Shown in pieces: positions 53,005 through 63,039 of a stretch of 64,000 nucleotides of DNA. A model generated the notes under the pieces. It ran no database searches. It was not told the DNA's origin and saw nothing but the letters and a program-made list of their open reading frames with translations. Origin of the DNA: Tenacibaculum adriaticum (GTDB lineage Bacteria; Bacteroidota; Bacteroidia; Flavobacteriales; Flavobacteriaceae); the NCBI RefSeq assembly GCF_008124875.1, contig NZ_VNIA01000001.1:242943-306942 (forward strand). Direction: 5' to 3'. The number at the start of each line of letters is the position of its first letter. Position 1 is the stretch's first letter. The position numbers and the translations under genes were made by a program.

Positions 53005-55542
53005 TTAAAATTTAATTTTTAATCCTAAACTAAAGGTTCTACCTGCTCCATAATAAACCTGAGCAGTACCATAACTTGAATCTGGACCATTATTAGCATC
53101 AGAGATATATTCAACATCAAAGATATTATTCATATTTGCTGATAAGGTTGTATCTAAACCAGCAATTTCAAAACCATGTCTTAATCCCAAATCAAATAAA
53201 TGATAATTAGGTAATTTCCAAGTATTGCTTCTATCATTTTCATCAGTTCTTGATGTAACATTCATTGTAGCATAATTATCACCTGCATAATTATAATCTA
53301 ATGAAATATTTGTTTTTTCTAATAAATCATATTTAAGACCTAATGCGAAAGTAGTTTGTGCTGCATCAGAAACCTTTAACCCCTTTGCGTAAACTGTTCC
53401 TGAACCTATTTGTTCTCCTGTATTTTCATCAAAACTATTAGCCGATGCATCATCTTTCCATTTCCAATTACCTAATGAAGCCATACCTGTAACAGATAAT
53501 TTATCTATTGGTCTAAGTAAGAAGTCTATCTCTATACCTTGATGTAAAGCATTTAAACCAGTTACATTAGATTTAATTACAGTATTGTTAGCACCTGGAA
53601 GATTAAAAGTCATAAATCTATCTATCCAAGAAGTATTATATAAATTAACGTTTGCAGAAAACAGTTGTGTTTTAAAACCATAACCCACTTCCACACTAAA
53701 TACTTTTTCATTTAATGCATCTTCATATAAATCTACAGAATAATCACTATCAAATACATTGTCAAAGATAGGTGCTCTTGAAAAATATCCAATATTTGTA
53801 AACACATTTTGTTTGTTATCTATGTTATAGTTTGCACCAGCTTTTGAACTATATCCTAAAAAATCAGCTTTCTCAGACTCTCTATTCTCTGCTCCATAAG
53901 ACATAAAGTCTACTTTACTATAAACTGAATTTGATAAAGATGATGAGAAAAACACAGATAAATCATTTTTACTATATTCTAATTGAGTGAATACACCATA
54001 TCTTTTTACCTTACCATCGTAATCTTTATTAAAATGATCTCCTACTTGTAATGCTTGACCTCCTGTTTTTTCGGTAAGGTCATCATTATAAAAATATTGT
54101 CCACCCAAAAGGTCTGTTACTTCATACCAGTGAGAACCAACATATGCTCTTGCGTCTAAACCTGCTGATAAAGAGATTGTTTCAGTTAACTCAGTTTTTA
54201 ATGTTGATAAAATACCATACCATTCATGAGAATTCTTAGAAGCTGCAAAAATGTCTGTAGCTCCGTTTGATCCATTTGCTTTATTTTCTTCTACAATAAG
54301 ATCAAAATTAATTGGTTGATCAACATCTCCTAATCTATAATTATCATTTGAGAATTTTGTTCCTTGAGTTCTTCTTCCTCCACCTGAACCAAAAGAAGCA
54401 TAAACAGAAGTAGTTAAAAATGATTTATCAGAAATAACCCAATCATGATTTATAGATATTTGAGGTTTGTGATAAAAGTTAAAAGAAGTGTTTTCTATTT
54501 GTCCATCTCTATAACCCCAGTCTGGATTAAACCTTTTACCTCCTTGTTCAGTAGCTTTATATTCTGCAATTGTTCTTCTATTATATCTTTGACCATGGTC
54601 TTGAATTGTTCCAATAGCATTAAAAGATAGTTTATGCTTTTCGTTAATTTTATTTGAAATATTTAAAAAGTAATTAACTCCACTAAACTGTAAGCCGTTT
54701 ACATATCCATCTCCAGAAATTTTTGATGCAGATGCAGTAATAGCAAAACCATTATCCATTAAACCAGTAGACAATGTCATACCATATTTTTGGTATCCAT
54801 CGTTACCTGTACTCATCATTATTGCTCCTCCTTTTTCTGCATCTGTAGATTTAGAAATAATATTTATTGTTCCTCCAATAGAAGGCACTGCAACCTTAGA
54901 AGCACCTAAACCTCTTTGTACTTGCATTGCAGAAGTAACGTCTGACAAACCTGCCCAGTTAGACCAATATACAGCTCCATTCTCCATATCATTTACAGGA
55001 ATACCGTTAATCATAACAGCTATATTTTGTGTTCTAAACCCACGTAAGTTAATTTCTCCATCACCGTAACCACCTCCTGATTTAGTTGCATATACACCTG
55101 GTGTCGCTTTTAAAATTTCAGGAAACTCTTGAGTTCCTAATTTAGCCTCAATATCAGCAGCTTTAACTGTAGAAACTGCAACTGGTGTTTTTCTACCTAT
55201 TGCAAATGAAGTCGCTGTAATTACAATTTCATCTAATATGGCCCCGTCTTCTGTTAATTGAATAGTTCCTAAATCTCCTCCTACAGAAGTAAATGCTACC
55301 TCTTTGTTAGTGTAACCAACAAAAGAAACGACAACTACACCACTGTTAGATTTTGCGTTTAATATAAACTTTCCATCAAAATCTGTAGCAGTACCATTTT
55401 TAGTACCTTTTTCTACAATACTTGCACCAGGTAAAGCCCCTCCAGTCTCGTCAAGCACAGTACCTGTAATTTTTGTTTGTCCCAAAACTGTAGCCGTTGC
55501 AAAAAACAATGCTACTAGTAATAAATGTTTTAATTTTTTCAT
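53005..55542 (-). CDS. TonB-dependent outer-membrane receptor with carboxypeptidase-like domain
   Basis: An 845-residue receptor: signal peptide (MKKLKHLLLVALFFATATVLGQ), carboxypeptidase-like domain (TKITGTVLDETGGALPGASIVEKGTKNGTATDFDGKFIL, 23-100), TonB box near LDEIVITATS, plug (EFPEILKATPGVYATKSGGGYGDGEINLRGFRTQNIAVMINGIPVNDMENGAVYWSNWAGLSDV) and a barrel ending FSLGLKIKF. It shares no SusC length or plug pattern. It is cotranscribed with the downstream lipoprotein. The 217-base upstream region has no clear consensus promoter. Substrate not predictable from sequence. Confidence 0.92.
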   Translation of the reverse strand: MKKLKHLLLVALFFATATVLGQTKITGTVLDETGGALPGASIVEKGTKNGTATDFDGKFILNAKSNSGVVVVSFVGYTNKEVAFTSVGGDLGTIQLTEDGAILDEIVITATSFAIGRKTPVAVSTVKAADIEAKLGTQEFPEILKATPGVYATKSGGGYGDGEINLRGFRTQNIAVMINGIPVNDMENGAVYWSNWAGLSDVTSAMQVQRGLGASKVAVPSIGGTINIISKSTDAEKGGAIMMSTGNDGYQKYGMTLSTGLMDNGFAITASASKISGDGYVNGLQFSGVNYFLNISNKINEKHKLSFNAIGTIQDHGQRYNRRTIAEYKATEQGGKRFNPDWGYRDGQIENTSFNFYHKPQISINHDWVISDKSFLTTSVYASFGSGGGRRTQGTKFSNDNYRLGDVDQPINFDLIVEENKANGSNGATDIFAASKNSHEWYGILSTLKTELTETISLSAGLDARAYVGSHWYEVTDLLGGQYFYNDDLTEKTGGQALQVGDHFNKDYDGKVKRYGVFTQLEYSKNDLSVFFSSSLSNSVYSKVDFMSYGAENRESEKADFLGYSSKAGANYNIDNKQNVFTNIGYFSRAPIFDNVFDSDYSVDLYEDALNEKVFSVEVGYGFKTQLFSANVNLYNTSWIDRFMTFNLPGANNTVIKSNVTGLNALHQGIEIDFLLRPIDKLSVTGMASLGNWKWKDDASANSFDENTGEQIGSGTVYAKGLKVSDAAQTTFALGLKYDLLEKTNISLDYNYAGDNYATMNVTSRTDENDRSNTWKLPNYHLFDLGLRHGFEIAGLDTTLSANMNNIFDVEYISDANNGPDSSYGTAQVYYGAGRTFSLGLKIKF

Positions 55543-55759
55543 GTGATATTTAATTGTTATTAAATGCGTCGCAAAAGTCCTGCTTTTATAGAGTTAAAAT
55601 GTTAAGTTAATGTTAAGTTTTAACACTAACTTAAGATATTGAAAACTACAAAAAAACCAAGCTTATACACAGAAATTAAAACAGTTATATATTAACAATT
55701 TTATTAACAATAAGAACAAAATAAATGAAGTTTATAAAAACAGGCAATTAAGAGGTTGA

Positions 55760-57331
55760 CTAATAATTATCCAATAATTTTTTAGCTAATTCTTTTCCTA
55801 GTTCTACACCAAATTGGTCATAAGAAAAAATATTCCATAAAATTCCTTGAGTAAAAATTTTATGTTCATACAAAGAGACTAAAGCCCCTAAAGATTTAGG
55901 TGTGAGTTGATTAAACAAAATAGCGTTGCTTGGTCTATTGCCTTCAAAAACTTTAAAAGGTAAAAGTTGATTGACTTTATCTAAATCGCCAGCCGTCTTT
56001 AACTCTAAATGTACTTCTTCTTTTGTTTTACCAAAAGCCAAAGCATCCATCTGAGCATAATAGTTCGCCATTAATTTTTTATGATGATCTGTTAATCCAT
56101 AAAGAGACGTTTCGTATCCAATAAAATCAGTAGGAATTAACTTAGTTCCTTGGTGTACTAATTGCATAAATGCATGTTGCATGTTTGTTCCTGTACTTCC
56201 CCAAACAATCGTTCCTGTTTGATAATCTACTTTATCACCATTTCTATCTACGCCTTTTCCATTACTTTCCATAATCGCTTGCTGTAAATACGCTGGTAGT
56301 TTTGATAAATATTGTGTGTAAGGTAGTATTGCTTCTGTTTCAGCTTCAAAAAAGTTATTGTACCAAACACTTAGTAATGCTAAAACAACCGGAATATTTT
56401 CATTAAAATCTGCAGTTTTAAAGTGAATATCCATTTCCTCAGCTCCGTCTAATAATTCTTTAAAATTATCAAACCCTACAGATAAACTAATTGATAGACC
56501 TACTGCCGACCATAATGAAAATCTTCCTCCTACCCAATTCCACATTGGGAAAATGTTATTTTTATCTATTCCGAAATTTTCAACCGCCTCTAAATTGGTT
56601 GAAACAGCCACAAAATGTTTTGCTACATCAAAAATCGATGCAGAACGTAAAAACCAGTCTTTAATCGTTTCTGCATTTGTAATCGTTTCTTGGGTTGTAA
56701 ATGTTTTAGAAACTATGACAAAAAGTGTGGTTTCAGGATCAATTTTCTTTAAAATTTCTGAAACATGGTCTCCATCAATATTTGACACAAAATGCGTCGT
56801 AAGTTTATTCTTGTAAAACTGTAAAGCTTCAACAATCATATCGGGCCCTAAATCTGATCCTCCAATTCCAATATTAACTATATCTGTAATTGGTTTTCCT
56901 GTATACCCTTTCCATTTACCAGAGGTTACTTTATTTGAAAATGCTCTTATTTTTCGTAGCGCTGTTTGAATTTTAGGTTTGATATCTTTTCCATCAACCA
57001 AAACAGGTTCTTCAGAATTACTACGCAAAGCTGTATGCAAAACTGCTCTCTCTTCTGTGGCATTAATTATATCGCCTGAAAAATATTTGTTTATAGCATC
57101 TTTTAACTCAACTTCATTAGCTAAACTTACTAACAAACCCATCGTTTCTTGCGTGATTCTATTTTTAGAATAATCAATCTCTAAATCATTTAATTTTATC
57201 GAAAAATCTGATTTTCTATTATGATTTTCTGCAAACAACTCTTTAATTGTATAGTTTTTTGCTTCTTTATAATGATTCGTTAGTTCTTTCCAAGCTTCTG
57301 TTTGAGTTGGATTAATATTTTGTAAAGCCAT
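55760..57331 (-). CDS. pgi: Glucose-6-phosphate isomerase
   Basis: It interconverts glucose-6-phosphate and fructose-6-phosphate. The 523-residue protein is complete: [76 protein letters not shown] (catalytic region), [36 protein letters not shown] and the C-terminal [14 protein letters not shown]. It is three bases downstream of the M23 peptidase gene on the same strand, so the two are cotranscribed. Confidence 0.97.
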   Translation of the reverse strand: MALQNINPTQTEAWKELTNHYKEAKNYTIKELFAENHNRKSDFSIKLNDLEIDYSKNRITQETMGLLVSLANEVELKDAINKYFSGDIINATEERAVLHTALRSNSEEPVLVDGKDIKPKIQTALRKIRAFSNKVTSGKWKGYTGKPITDIVNIGIGGSDLGPDMIVEALQFYKNKLTTHFVSNIDGDHVSEILKKIDPETTLFVIVSKTFTTQETITNAETIKDWFLRSASIFDVAKHFVAVSTNLEAVENFGIDKNNIFPMWNWVGGRFSLWSAVGLSISLSVGFDNFKELLDGAEEMDIHFKTADFNENIPVVLALLSVWYNNFFEAETEAILPYTQYLSKLPAYLQQAIMESNGKGVDRNGDKVDYQTGTIVWGSTGTNMQHAFMQLVHQGTKLIPTDFIGYETSLYGLTDHHKKLMANYYAQMDALAFGKTKEEVHLELKTAGDLDKVNQLLPFKVFEGNRPSNAILFNQLTPKSLGALVSLYEHKIFTQGILWNIFSYDQFGVELGKELAKKLLDNY

Positions 57332-57334
57332 AGG

Positions 57335-58606
57335 TTAGTTTTTAGCTATAATTTCTTCTTGAATTACACTTATAATAGGTAACGGAATACTATCTAATTG
57401 TTGTTTTAATGGTTGAATAAATTCAAAATACTTTGGCTTCAAATTATCTTCCATTGGTTTCGCAGATGGTAATTTTTCTCTAAAAGGATCTACTTGACGA
57501 CCATTTTTCCAGAAACGATAACACACGTGTGGTCCACTAGTGTTCCCGGTCATTCCTACCCAACCTATAATATCTCCCTGTTGCACAAATTCACCAACAC
57601 GAACCTTTCTTCGTTTCATATGTAAATACTGTGTTGAATACGTACCATTATGTCTCACCTTTACATAATTTCCATTTCCTCCTCTACGTGCAGATTCTAC
57701 AACAGTACCGCTTGCCGTAGTCATAATTGGAGTACCCAATTTAGCTGCAAAATCGGTTCCTTTATGTGCCCTTACTCTTCCGTATAATGCTATTTTTCTT
57801 CTTAAATTGTATCTTGATGAAACTCTGTACTGAAACTTAATTGGCGATTTTAAAAATTGTCTTCGTAATAATCCTGCTTCATTATCATAATATTCAGGAA
57901 TTTGTTTAATGCTATCAGCTACATATCTATAGGCATATAAATCTCTTCCATTATGATTAAAAACTGCGGCTTTAATTTTTCCGTAGCCAACTGAGACTGT
58001 ATCATTGATAAATTTTTCTTCAAAAATTATTTTAAAAGTATCGTCTTTTTGTAATCTATAAAAATCGACCGTCCAAGCATAAATATCAGCAACTTCACTG
58101 GCTAAGCCTGGTCGTAACCCTAGTGTGTCGATTGCTTCAGAAAAATTATAAACAATTTTACCTGAAACTTCTCTCTCTTTAATTTTTATAGGCTTTTTAT
58201 ACGTATAAGCATTCACCAACGAATCTTTAAAATCTATAATGGTGGCATCCACTTTATTATGCTTGTAAATAAAAAACTGTGCTTTTTCTAAAGAATCTTT
58301 AGAGGCCAAAATCGTATAAGGTTTCCCTGCTCTTACTCGACGAACATCAAAAGTATCTTTTATGGTAGTTGCTATTTGATTAATTTTTGGATAGTCTACA
58401 TGAAATCTATCCATAATAATTCCAAAACTTTCTCCATTTTTGATAGTATCATTAATTACAGTAAATTCATCAAAATTGAATCCGTATTTTATAGTAGGCT
58501 CTGGTTCTATTACCTCTACAATTTGCTCAACAGGAGGCTTTTCTTCTTCTTTACATGAAAAAAGGAGGCATAAAACGAAAAATGGGAGGAGATAAACTGG
58601 TTTCAA
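57335..58606 (-). CDS. M23 family metallopeptidase, lipoprotein
   Basis: A 423-residue zinc endopeptidase of the LytM type acting on peptidoglycan. It has a lipoprotein signal (PFFVLCLLFSCKEEE, lipid on Cys17), a central region with LysM/OapA-like character (about 45-260), and a C-terminal peptidase domain with zinc ligands in HKGTDFAAKLG (HxxxD) and HMKRRKV ... GPHVCYRFW. The start must be TTG: a TAG lies directly upstream in frame and the next Met is far inside the protein. Pgi follows three bases later. A -7 element lies 23 bases upstream. Confidence 0.92.
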   Translation of the reverse strand: MKPVYLLPFFVLCLLFSCKEEEKPPVEQIVEVIEPEPTIKYGFNFDEFTVINDTIKNGESFGIIMDRFHVDYPKINQIATTIKDTFDVRRVRAGKPYTILASKDSLEKAQFFIYKHNKVDATIIDFKDSLVNAYTYKKPIKIKEREVSGKIVYNFSEAIDTLGLRPGLASEVADIYAWTVDFYRLQKDDTFKIIFEEKFINDTVSVGYGKIKAAVFNHNGRDLYAYRYVADSIKQIPEYYDNEAGLLRRQFLKSPIKFQYRVSSRYNLRRKIALYGRVRAHKGTDFAAKLGTPIMTTASGTVVESARRGGNGNYVKVRHNGTYSTQYLHMKRRKVRVGEFVQQGDIIGWVGMTGNTSGPHVCYRFWKNGRQVDPFREKLPSAKPMEDNLKPKYFEFIQPLKQQLDSIPLPIISVIQEEIIAKN

Positions 58607-58629
58607 CTAAAACTATTTTTTATTGTTGG

Positions 58630-58637
58630 CAAAAATA
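58630..58637 (-). promoter_or_regulatory. TAnnTTTG -7 element, M23 peptidase-pgi operon
   Basis: The minus strand reads TATTTTTG, matching the -7 consensus, 23 bases upstream of the TTG start codon. Confidence 0.5.
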
Positions 58638-58697
58638 CAAATAAATGAACTTTATTATAATACTTTAACAATATGTAACAGTTTCTTTTGTCTTTGA

Positions 58698-59474
58698 TTA
58701 ATCAAAAATTATTACAAACGGATTTGCTAGTCCTTTGTAAGCGTCTAATTCAGCTCTTAGAGACCCTACCGATAATGATGCTTTCACCATAACAGGAATT
58801 TTATTGTCATCCGCAGTAATCCAAATAGTAACACTTTCTTCAGCTTTAAAAACTCTACCTGCTTGTACAATGGGCCTAAATTTTTGGGTTTTTACTTTCC
58901 CGAATTTAGTTTTCAAAGTATCATACCCTAAAAAACGAAGTTTGAAAGGATATGATTTCTCATCAAAAAACATATCTACACTTATCTCTTCTCCTTTTTC
59001 CATTCCTTTTGTATCATAAGATCTTAAGAAATAAAAAGTAGAGATCATATCATGAACTCCGTTTACAGAGATAACCGTATCACTTTGTTTAATAAAATCT
59101 TGAACTGATGCTGTATTTTGTTCATGATTAAACTTGATATCCTTGTTCTTTTTATAACCACCTTCATCTATTTTTCTTTTGAAATAATAGGGTTTTATGG
59201 TATTTATATCAAAAAAACTTTCATAGGTGTCATCAACTTTAAAGAACCAACCAACTAAGTCAGAAGTCTGTCCTTTTCCTTTAGCATGTAATACTTTTTT
59301 ACCACCGTAAGTAGTTTCTTTTAATTGAAGTACCGCAGTACCTGCTTTTAAAAAACCACTATAGCTCATTTCATATCGAAGCCACTCACCATCTTTAAAG
59401 GGAGTAATTTTTTCTTGACTCTTTGCTGTAAACGAAATTACAACTGCTATAATAAAAACTAATATCTTTCTCAC
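58698..59474 (-). CDS. DUF3108 domain periplasmic protein
   Basis: A 258-residue secreted protein covering a DUF3108 domain: GEWLRYEMSYSGFLKAGTAVLQLKET, HAKGKGQTSDLVGWFFKVDDTYESFFD, FYFLRSYDTKGMEKGEEISVDMFFDEKSYPFKLRFLGYDTLKTKFGKVKTQKFRPIVQ and VTIWITADDNKIPVMVKASLSVGSLRAELDAYKG. DUF3108 proteins are beta-rich, LolA/LolB-like in fold prediction, with no established function. I place the start at the GTG before RKILVFIIAVVISF because it gives a normal signal peptide; a TTG 30 bases upstream is the only in-frame alternative. It is separated from the M23 gene by 91 bases. Confidence 0.87.
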   Translation of the reverse strand: MRKILVFIIAVVISFTAKSQEKITPFKDGEWLRYEMSYSGFLKAGTAVLQLKETTYGGKKVLHAKGKGQTSDLVGWFFKVDDTYESFFDINTIKPYYFKRKIDEGGYKKNKDIKFNHEQNTASVQDFIKQSDTVISVNGVHDMISTFYFLRSYDTKGMEKGEEISVDMFFDEKSYPFKLRFLGYDTLKTKFGKVKTQKFRPIVQAGRVFKAEESVTIWITADDNKIPVMVKASLSVGSLRAELDAYKGLANPFVIIFD

Positions 59475-59521
59475 AATTTCAAACTTAGGAAAAAAGGATG
59501 ACAATTACCGTTCCAAAAAGT

Positions 59522-59556
59522 AAAAAGCTGTTTAAATTATTATTAAACAGCTTTTT
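59522..59556 (-). terminator. Terminator of the tryptophan dioxygenase gene
   Basis: A 14-bp perfect stem (59522-59535 with 59543-59556, core GCTGTTTAA) with a 7-base loop and T run on the minus strand, starting 8 bases after the stop codon. Confidence 0.92.
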
Positions 59557-59564
59557 GATGTTTT

Positions 59565-60482
59565 TTAAAATGTACCCCAATTTTTAATTTCTTCCTTACT
59601 CCATAAATATGGATAAAAAATTCTCTTCTGGTATTTGGGGTGTAAATATTTTCGCCAACTACTACCACCTGTAGCTTCTAATTCTTTTTCACTTCCACCT
59701 AAATATTTACCCGCAGCATTATAATGTGCCATTACCCATTTTACATTTACTGTATAATCGTAATGACGCATTGCTTTAATCAATTCTTCATTTTTTTGAA
59801 CATCTTCTGGAAGTTGTAAGAATTTTTTTGAAAGATTACAATCATTATAATCTTCCATAAAATCGATAAAATCTCCCATGTATTTCTTCTCAAACAGTTT
59901 GATTAAAATTGACTTTTCTCCTGTTTGATGATTTACACCAGCGGCTTGCCAATACAAATGATCATAAGCGTTATTAAACGATGAATTTCTATCAATTGTA
60001 TCTCTAAAACGAGCATCAATTAAATTAATAAGTTCTGTGGATGCGAACTCAATTTTACGATACTGTGCACTCTGGAATCCACTTGCTGGTGTTAATGTAT
60101 TTCTAAATTTTAAATATTGCTCCACATCCATTCCTTCTGCCATGACTGAGAACGAGCTGCACAACATATCAAAATAACGACTAATGCGCATTAAGTGTTT
60201 CGAAAATTTTTCAGCAGTTATTTCTGATGATTTTGCAACCTGATCAATTTCCCATAATACCATTTTAAACAGCAACTCATTCACCTGATGATACATGATA
60301 AATACCATTTCATCTGGCTCAGTTGTTCTTGGTATTTGTAAACCTAAAAGTGCATCGGTTTGAATATAATCCCAATAGGTAATTGGTGTACTCCAAAGTA
60401 GCCCTTCTAACATTGCGTTTAACGGAACCCCTAGTTTCTCGTACTTCTCTTCAATGGCTTTTAGTATTTCTTCTTTGCTCAT
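59565..60482 (-). CDS. Tryptophan 2,3-dioxygenase family protein
   Basis: A heme dioxygenase of 305 residues that opens the indole ring of tryptophan to N-formylkynurenine. Family motifs: TYWDYIQTDALLGLQ, FIMYHQVNELLFKMVLWEID (His near the heme edge) and FRNTLTPASGFQSAQYRKIEF, the conserved substrate-binding region. The C-terminus ends with YLHPKYQKRIFYPYLWSKEEI. Later kynurenine-pathway genes are not in the window. It is separated from hppD by a terminator, so it may be transcribed mostly on its own. Confidence 0.92.
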   Translation of the reverse strand: MSKEEILKAIEEKYEKLGVPLNAMLEGLLWSTPITYWDYIQTDALLGLQIPRTTEPDEMVFIMYHQVNELLFKMVLWEIDQVAKSSEITAEKFSKHLMRISRYFDMLCSSFSVMAEGMDVEQYLKFRNTLTPASGFQSAQYRKIEFASTELINLIDARFRDTIDRNSSFNNAYDHLYWQAAGVNHQTGEKSILIKLFEKKYMGDFIDFMEDYNDCNLSKKFLQLPEDVQKNEELIKAMRHYDYTVNVKWVMAHYNAAGKYLGGSEKELEATGGSSWRKYLHPKYQKRIFYPYLWSKEEIKNWGTF

Positions 60483-60500
60483 GTTTACTTTTTAGAATCA

Positions 60501-60546
60501 AAAAAAAACCAAGAAACAGACGTTCTTTGTCTTGACTCTTGGTTTT
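60501..60546 (-). terminator. Terminator of the hmgA-hppD transcript
   Basis: AAAACCAAGA (60505-60514) pairs with TCTTGGTTTT (60537-60546), and a second short stem AGAC/GTCT lies inside. On the minus strand the hairpin continues into eight T. It is 17 bases after the HppD stop. Confidence 0.85.
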
Positions 60547-60562
60547 ATATTTTCCATTTATA

Positions 60563-61723
60563 TTATAAAGTTCCTCTACGTTGTTGTTCTCTTTCGATAG
60601 ACTCAAATAAAGCTTTAAAGTTCCCTGCTCCAAATCCGCGAGCTCCCATACGTTGAATAATTTCAAAAAATAACGTTGGACGATCTTCAACCGGTTTAGT
60701 AAAGATTTGTAATAAGTATCCTTCTTCATCAGCATCTATCATAATAGACAATTCTTGAAGTTTAGAAATATCTTCTTTCATCATACTCATATGCTCACCT
60801 AAACGATCTGGAATCATATCGTAATACGATTGTGGTGGTGGTGGTAAAAACTCCACTCCATTGGCTTTTAACTGCGATACTGTTTTAATAATATCATCGG
60901 TTGCTACTGCAATATGTTGTACACCTTCACCTTCATAAAAATCTAAATATTCTTCAATTTGTGAACGTTTTGCTGCTTTTGCTGGCTCATTTATTGGAAA
61001 CTTTATACGTCCGTTTCCATTACTCATTACTTTACTCATTAAAGCTGAATATTCGGTATGAATTTGCTTATCATCAAACGATAAAAAGTTTACGAATCCC
61101 ATTACGTCTTCGTACCATTTTACCCATTTATCCATTTGTCCCCAACCAACATTACCAACCATGTGGTCGATATATTTTAACCCTGCTGATGGTGGATTGT
61201 AATCTGTTTTCCATTCTTGAAAACCTGGTAAAAATGTTCCGTTGTAATTTTTACGCTCTACAAACATGTGAACCGTTTCTCCATATGTGTAAATTCCTGC
61301 ACGTACTACTTCGCCATGTTCGTCGGTTTCAACTGTTGGCTCCATAAACGGTTTTGCACCACGTTTTGTAGTTTCTTCAAATGCACTTCTTGCATCTTCT
61401 ACCCAAAGTGCTACTACTTTTACACCGTCACCGTGCTTTACAATATGTTCATTAATTGGCGACTTACTATTTAATGGAGTCGTTAATACTAAACGGATTT
61501 TGTCTTGTTTTAAAACATAACTCACCGAATCTTTAGAACCGGTTTCTAATCCTTTATATGAGTGTGATTGGAATCCGAATGCTGTTTTATAAAAATGCGC
61601 TGCTTGTTTTGCGTTACCTACATAGAACTCTACATAATCTGTACCCAAAAGTGGAAGGAAATCTTGTGCTCCTTCAAATATTTTTTCTAAACTGTAGTTT
61701 ACTGATTTTATTTCTTTACTCAT
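60563..61723 (-). CDS. hppD: 4-hydroxyphenylpyruvate dioxygenase
   Basis: It converts 4-hydroxyphenylpyruvate to homogentisate with Fe(II) and O2. The 386-residue protein has two vicinal-oxygen-chelate domains. Iron ligands are His in YIDHMVGNVGWG, His in GVQHIAVATDDI and Glu in PTLFFEIIQRMGARGFG. The C-terminal GAGNFKALFESIEREQ helix that gates the active site is present. It follows hmgA by 13 bases on the same strand, and the products feed directly into HmgA. Confidence 0.97.
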   Translation of the reverse strand: MSKEIKSVNYSLEKIFEGAQDFLPLLGTDYVEFYVGNAKQAAHFYKTAFGFQSHSYKGLETGSKDSVSYVLKQDKIRLVLTTPLNSKSPINEHIVKHGDGVKVVALWVEDARSAFEETTKRGAKPFMEPTVETDEHGEVVRAGIYTYGETVHMFVERKNYNGTFLPGFQEWKTDYNPPSAGLKYIDHMVGNVGWGQMDKWVKWYEDVMGFVNFLSFDDKQIHTEYSALMSKVMSNGNGRIKFPINEPAKAAKRSQIEEYLDFYEGEGVQHIAVATDDIIKTVSQLKANGVEFLPPPPQSYYDMIPDRLGEHMSMMKEDISKLQELSIMIDADEEGYLLQIFTKPVEDRPTLFFEIIQRMGARGFGAGNFKALFESIEREQQRRGTL

Positions 61724-61736
61724 TGTGTTTGTTTTT

Positions 61737-62894
61737 TTACTCTAACCAAGATTTATAATAATCCTCATCAGCAATTTTCATTGCTTCTTCTGTAACTTTT
61801 AACGGTTTAAAAGTATCTACCATTACCGCTAATTCTTCAGTTACTGTTTGTCCAATACTTCTTTCGGTTGCTCCTGGATGTGGACCATGTGGAATACCTG
61901 CTGGATGTAATGAAATATGACCTGCATCGATATCGTTTCTACTCATAAAATCTCCATCAACGTAATATAAAACTTCATCAGAGTCGATGTTACTATGATT
62001 ATATGGCGCTGGAATTGAGTTTGGATGATAATCATACAAACGCGGTACAAAACTGCAAATTACAAATGCATTAGTTTCAAATGTTTGATGTACTGGTGGC
62101 GGTTGGTGAATTCTACCAGTAATTGGCTCAAAATCGTGAATAGAAAATGCATACGGAAAATTATACCCGTCATACCCCACAACATCAAAAGGATGCGAAG
62201 CATAAACCATTTCTATAATATCTCCTTGTTTTTTTACTTTGATTAAAAAGTCTCCTTTTTCATCATAAGTTTCTATCTCTTCTGGCCTTCTTAGATCACG
62301 CTCACAAAATGGAGAATGCTCTAATAATTGACCAAACCAGTTTCTATATCTTTTTGGTGTGTATACTGGTGAATATGATTCAACAATAAAAAGACGATTG
62401 TCTTCTGTATCGAAATCTAATTTGTATATAATTCCGCGAGGAATTACTAAATAATCTCCGTATTTAAAATCTAAATTCCCAAGATGTGTTCGTAATTTAC
62501 CCGTTCCTTTATGAATGAAAATTACCTCATCTGCATCTGTGTTTTTATAAAAATAATCTTTGGTAGATTGTTTTGGTGCTGATAAAATAATATTACAATC
62601 GGAATTTGTTAGAACAACCTTTCTACTCTCTAAGTAATCGTTTTCTGGAAGTACTTGAAATCCTCTAAAACGATACGATTGAATATTGTTTTCTTTCGCA
62701 ATTTTTGGTGCAATAGAATATTGCTTGCGAATTTCTTTGACCATAGTGGGTCTATGTTCGTGATATGAGTTGGTAGACATTCCGTCGAAACCAATAGTAC
62801 CAAACAATTGTTCGTAATATAAACTACCGTCTTTTTTACGGAATTGTGTGTGTTTTTTAGGTGGTATTTTTCCTAATTTATGATAAAAAGGCAT
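61737..62894 (-). CDS. hmgA: Homogentisate 1,2-dioxygenase
   Basis: It opens the homogentisate ring to maleylacetoacetate. A cupin-fold protein of 385 residues, shorter than the mammalian and Pseudomonas enzymes (about 430-445), as is usual in Bacteroidota. Family segments: MPFYHKLGKIPPKKHTQFRKKDG, SYHEHRPT, HKGTGKLRTHLGNLDFKYGDYLVIPRGIIYKLDF, and the iron region HISLHPAGIPHGPHPGATERSIG. It is first in the unit with hppD and has a perfect -7 element 137 bases upstream. Maleylacetoacetate isomerase and fumarylacetoacetase are not in the window. Confidence 0.94.
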   Translation of the reverse strand: MPFYHKLGKIPPKKHTQFRKKDGSLYYEQLFGTIGFDGMSTNSYHEHRPTMVKEIRKQYSIAPKIAKENNIQSYRFRGFQVLPENDYLESRKVVLTNSDCNIILSAPKQSTKDYFYKNTDADEVIFIHKGTGKLRTHLGNLDFKYGDYLVIPRGIIYKLDFDTEDNRLFIVESYSPVYTPKRYRNWFGQLLEHSPFCERDLRRPEEIETYDEKGDFLIKVKKQGDIIEMVYASHPFDVVGYDGYNFPYAFSIHDFEPITGRIHQPPPVHQTFETNAFVICSFVPRLYDYHPNSIPAPYNHSNIDSDEVLYYVDGDFMSRNDIDAGHISLHPAGIPHGPHPGATERSIGQTVTEELAVMVDTFKPLKVTEEAMKIADEDYYKSWLE

Positions 62895-63031
62895 AGTATT
62901 TCTATTTGATGATTAAATAATATTAACTTATAAATACATCAAATTATCATTCAGGATTTCTCTTAATAAGAAATTTTAAGTGTGATAATAGGTCTAACCA
63001 AAACATAATAAATGGTTTATATGCTACTATA

Positions 63032-63039
63032 CAAATATA
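63032..63039 (-). promoter_or_regulatory. TAnnTTTG -7 element, hmgA-hppD
   Basis: The minus strand reads TATATTTG, a full consensus match, giving a leader of about 130 nt before hmgA. A 19-bp imperfect inverted repeat (62956-62974, ATTTCT...AGAAAT) lies in that leader and could be an operator. Confidence 0.55.

Noticed and set aside
51188..55542. SusC/SusD polysaccharide utilisation locus
   Set aside because: The receptor is 845 residues with a siderophore-like plug, the lipoprotein lacks SusD features, and no glycoside hydrolase, lyase or sulfatase gene is near.
55663..55671. TTATACACA, identical to a known DnaA-box variant, in an AT-rich gap
   Set aside because: A single box with no neighbours of the same kind, and no dnaA, gidA or similar origin-linked gene nearby. 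Likely chance in AT-rich DNA.
60451..60735. Open frame of 94 codons spanning the gap between the tryptophan dioxygenase and HppD genes
   Set aside because: It overlaps both genes out of frame and runs through a clear terminator hairpin. The composition is not protein-like.
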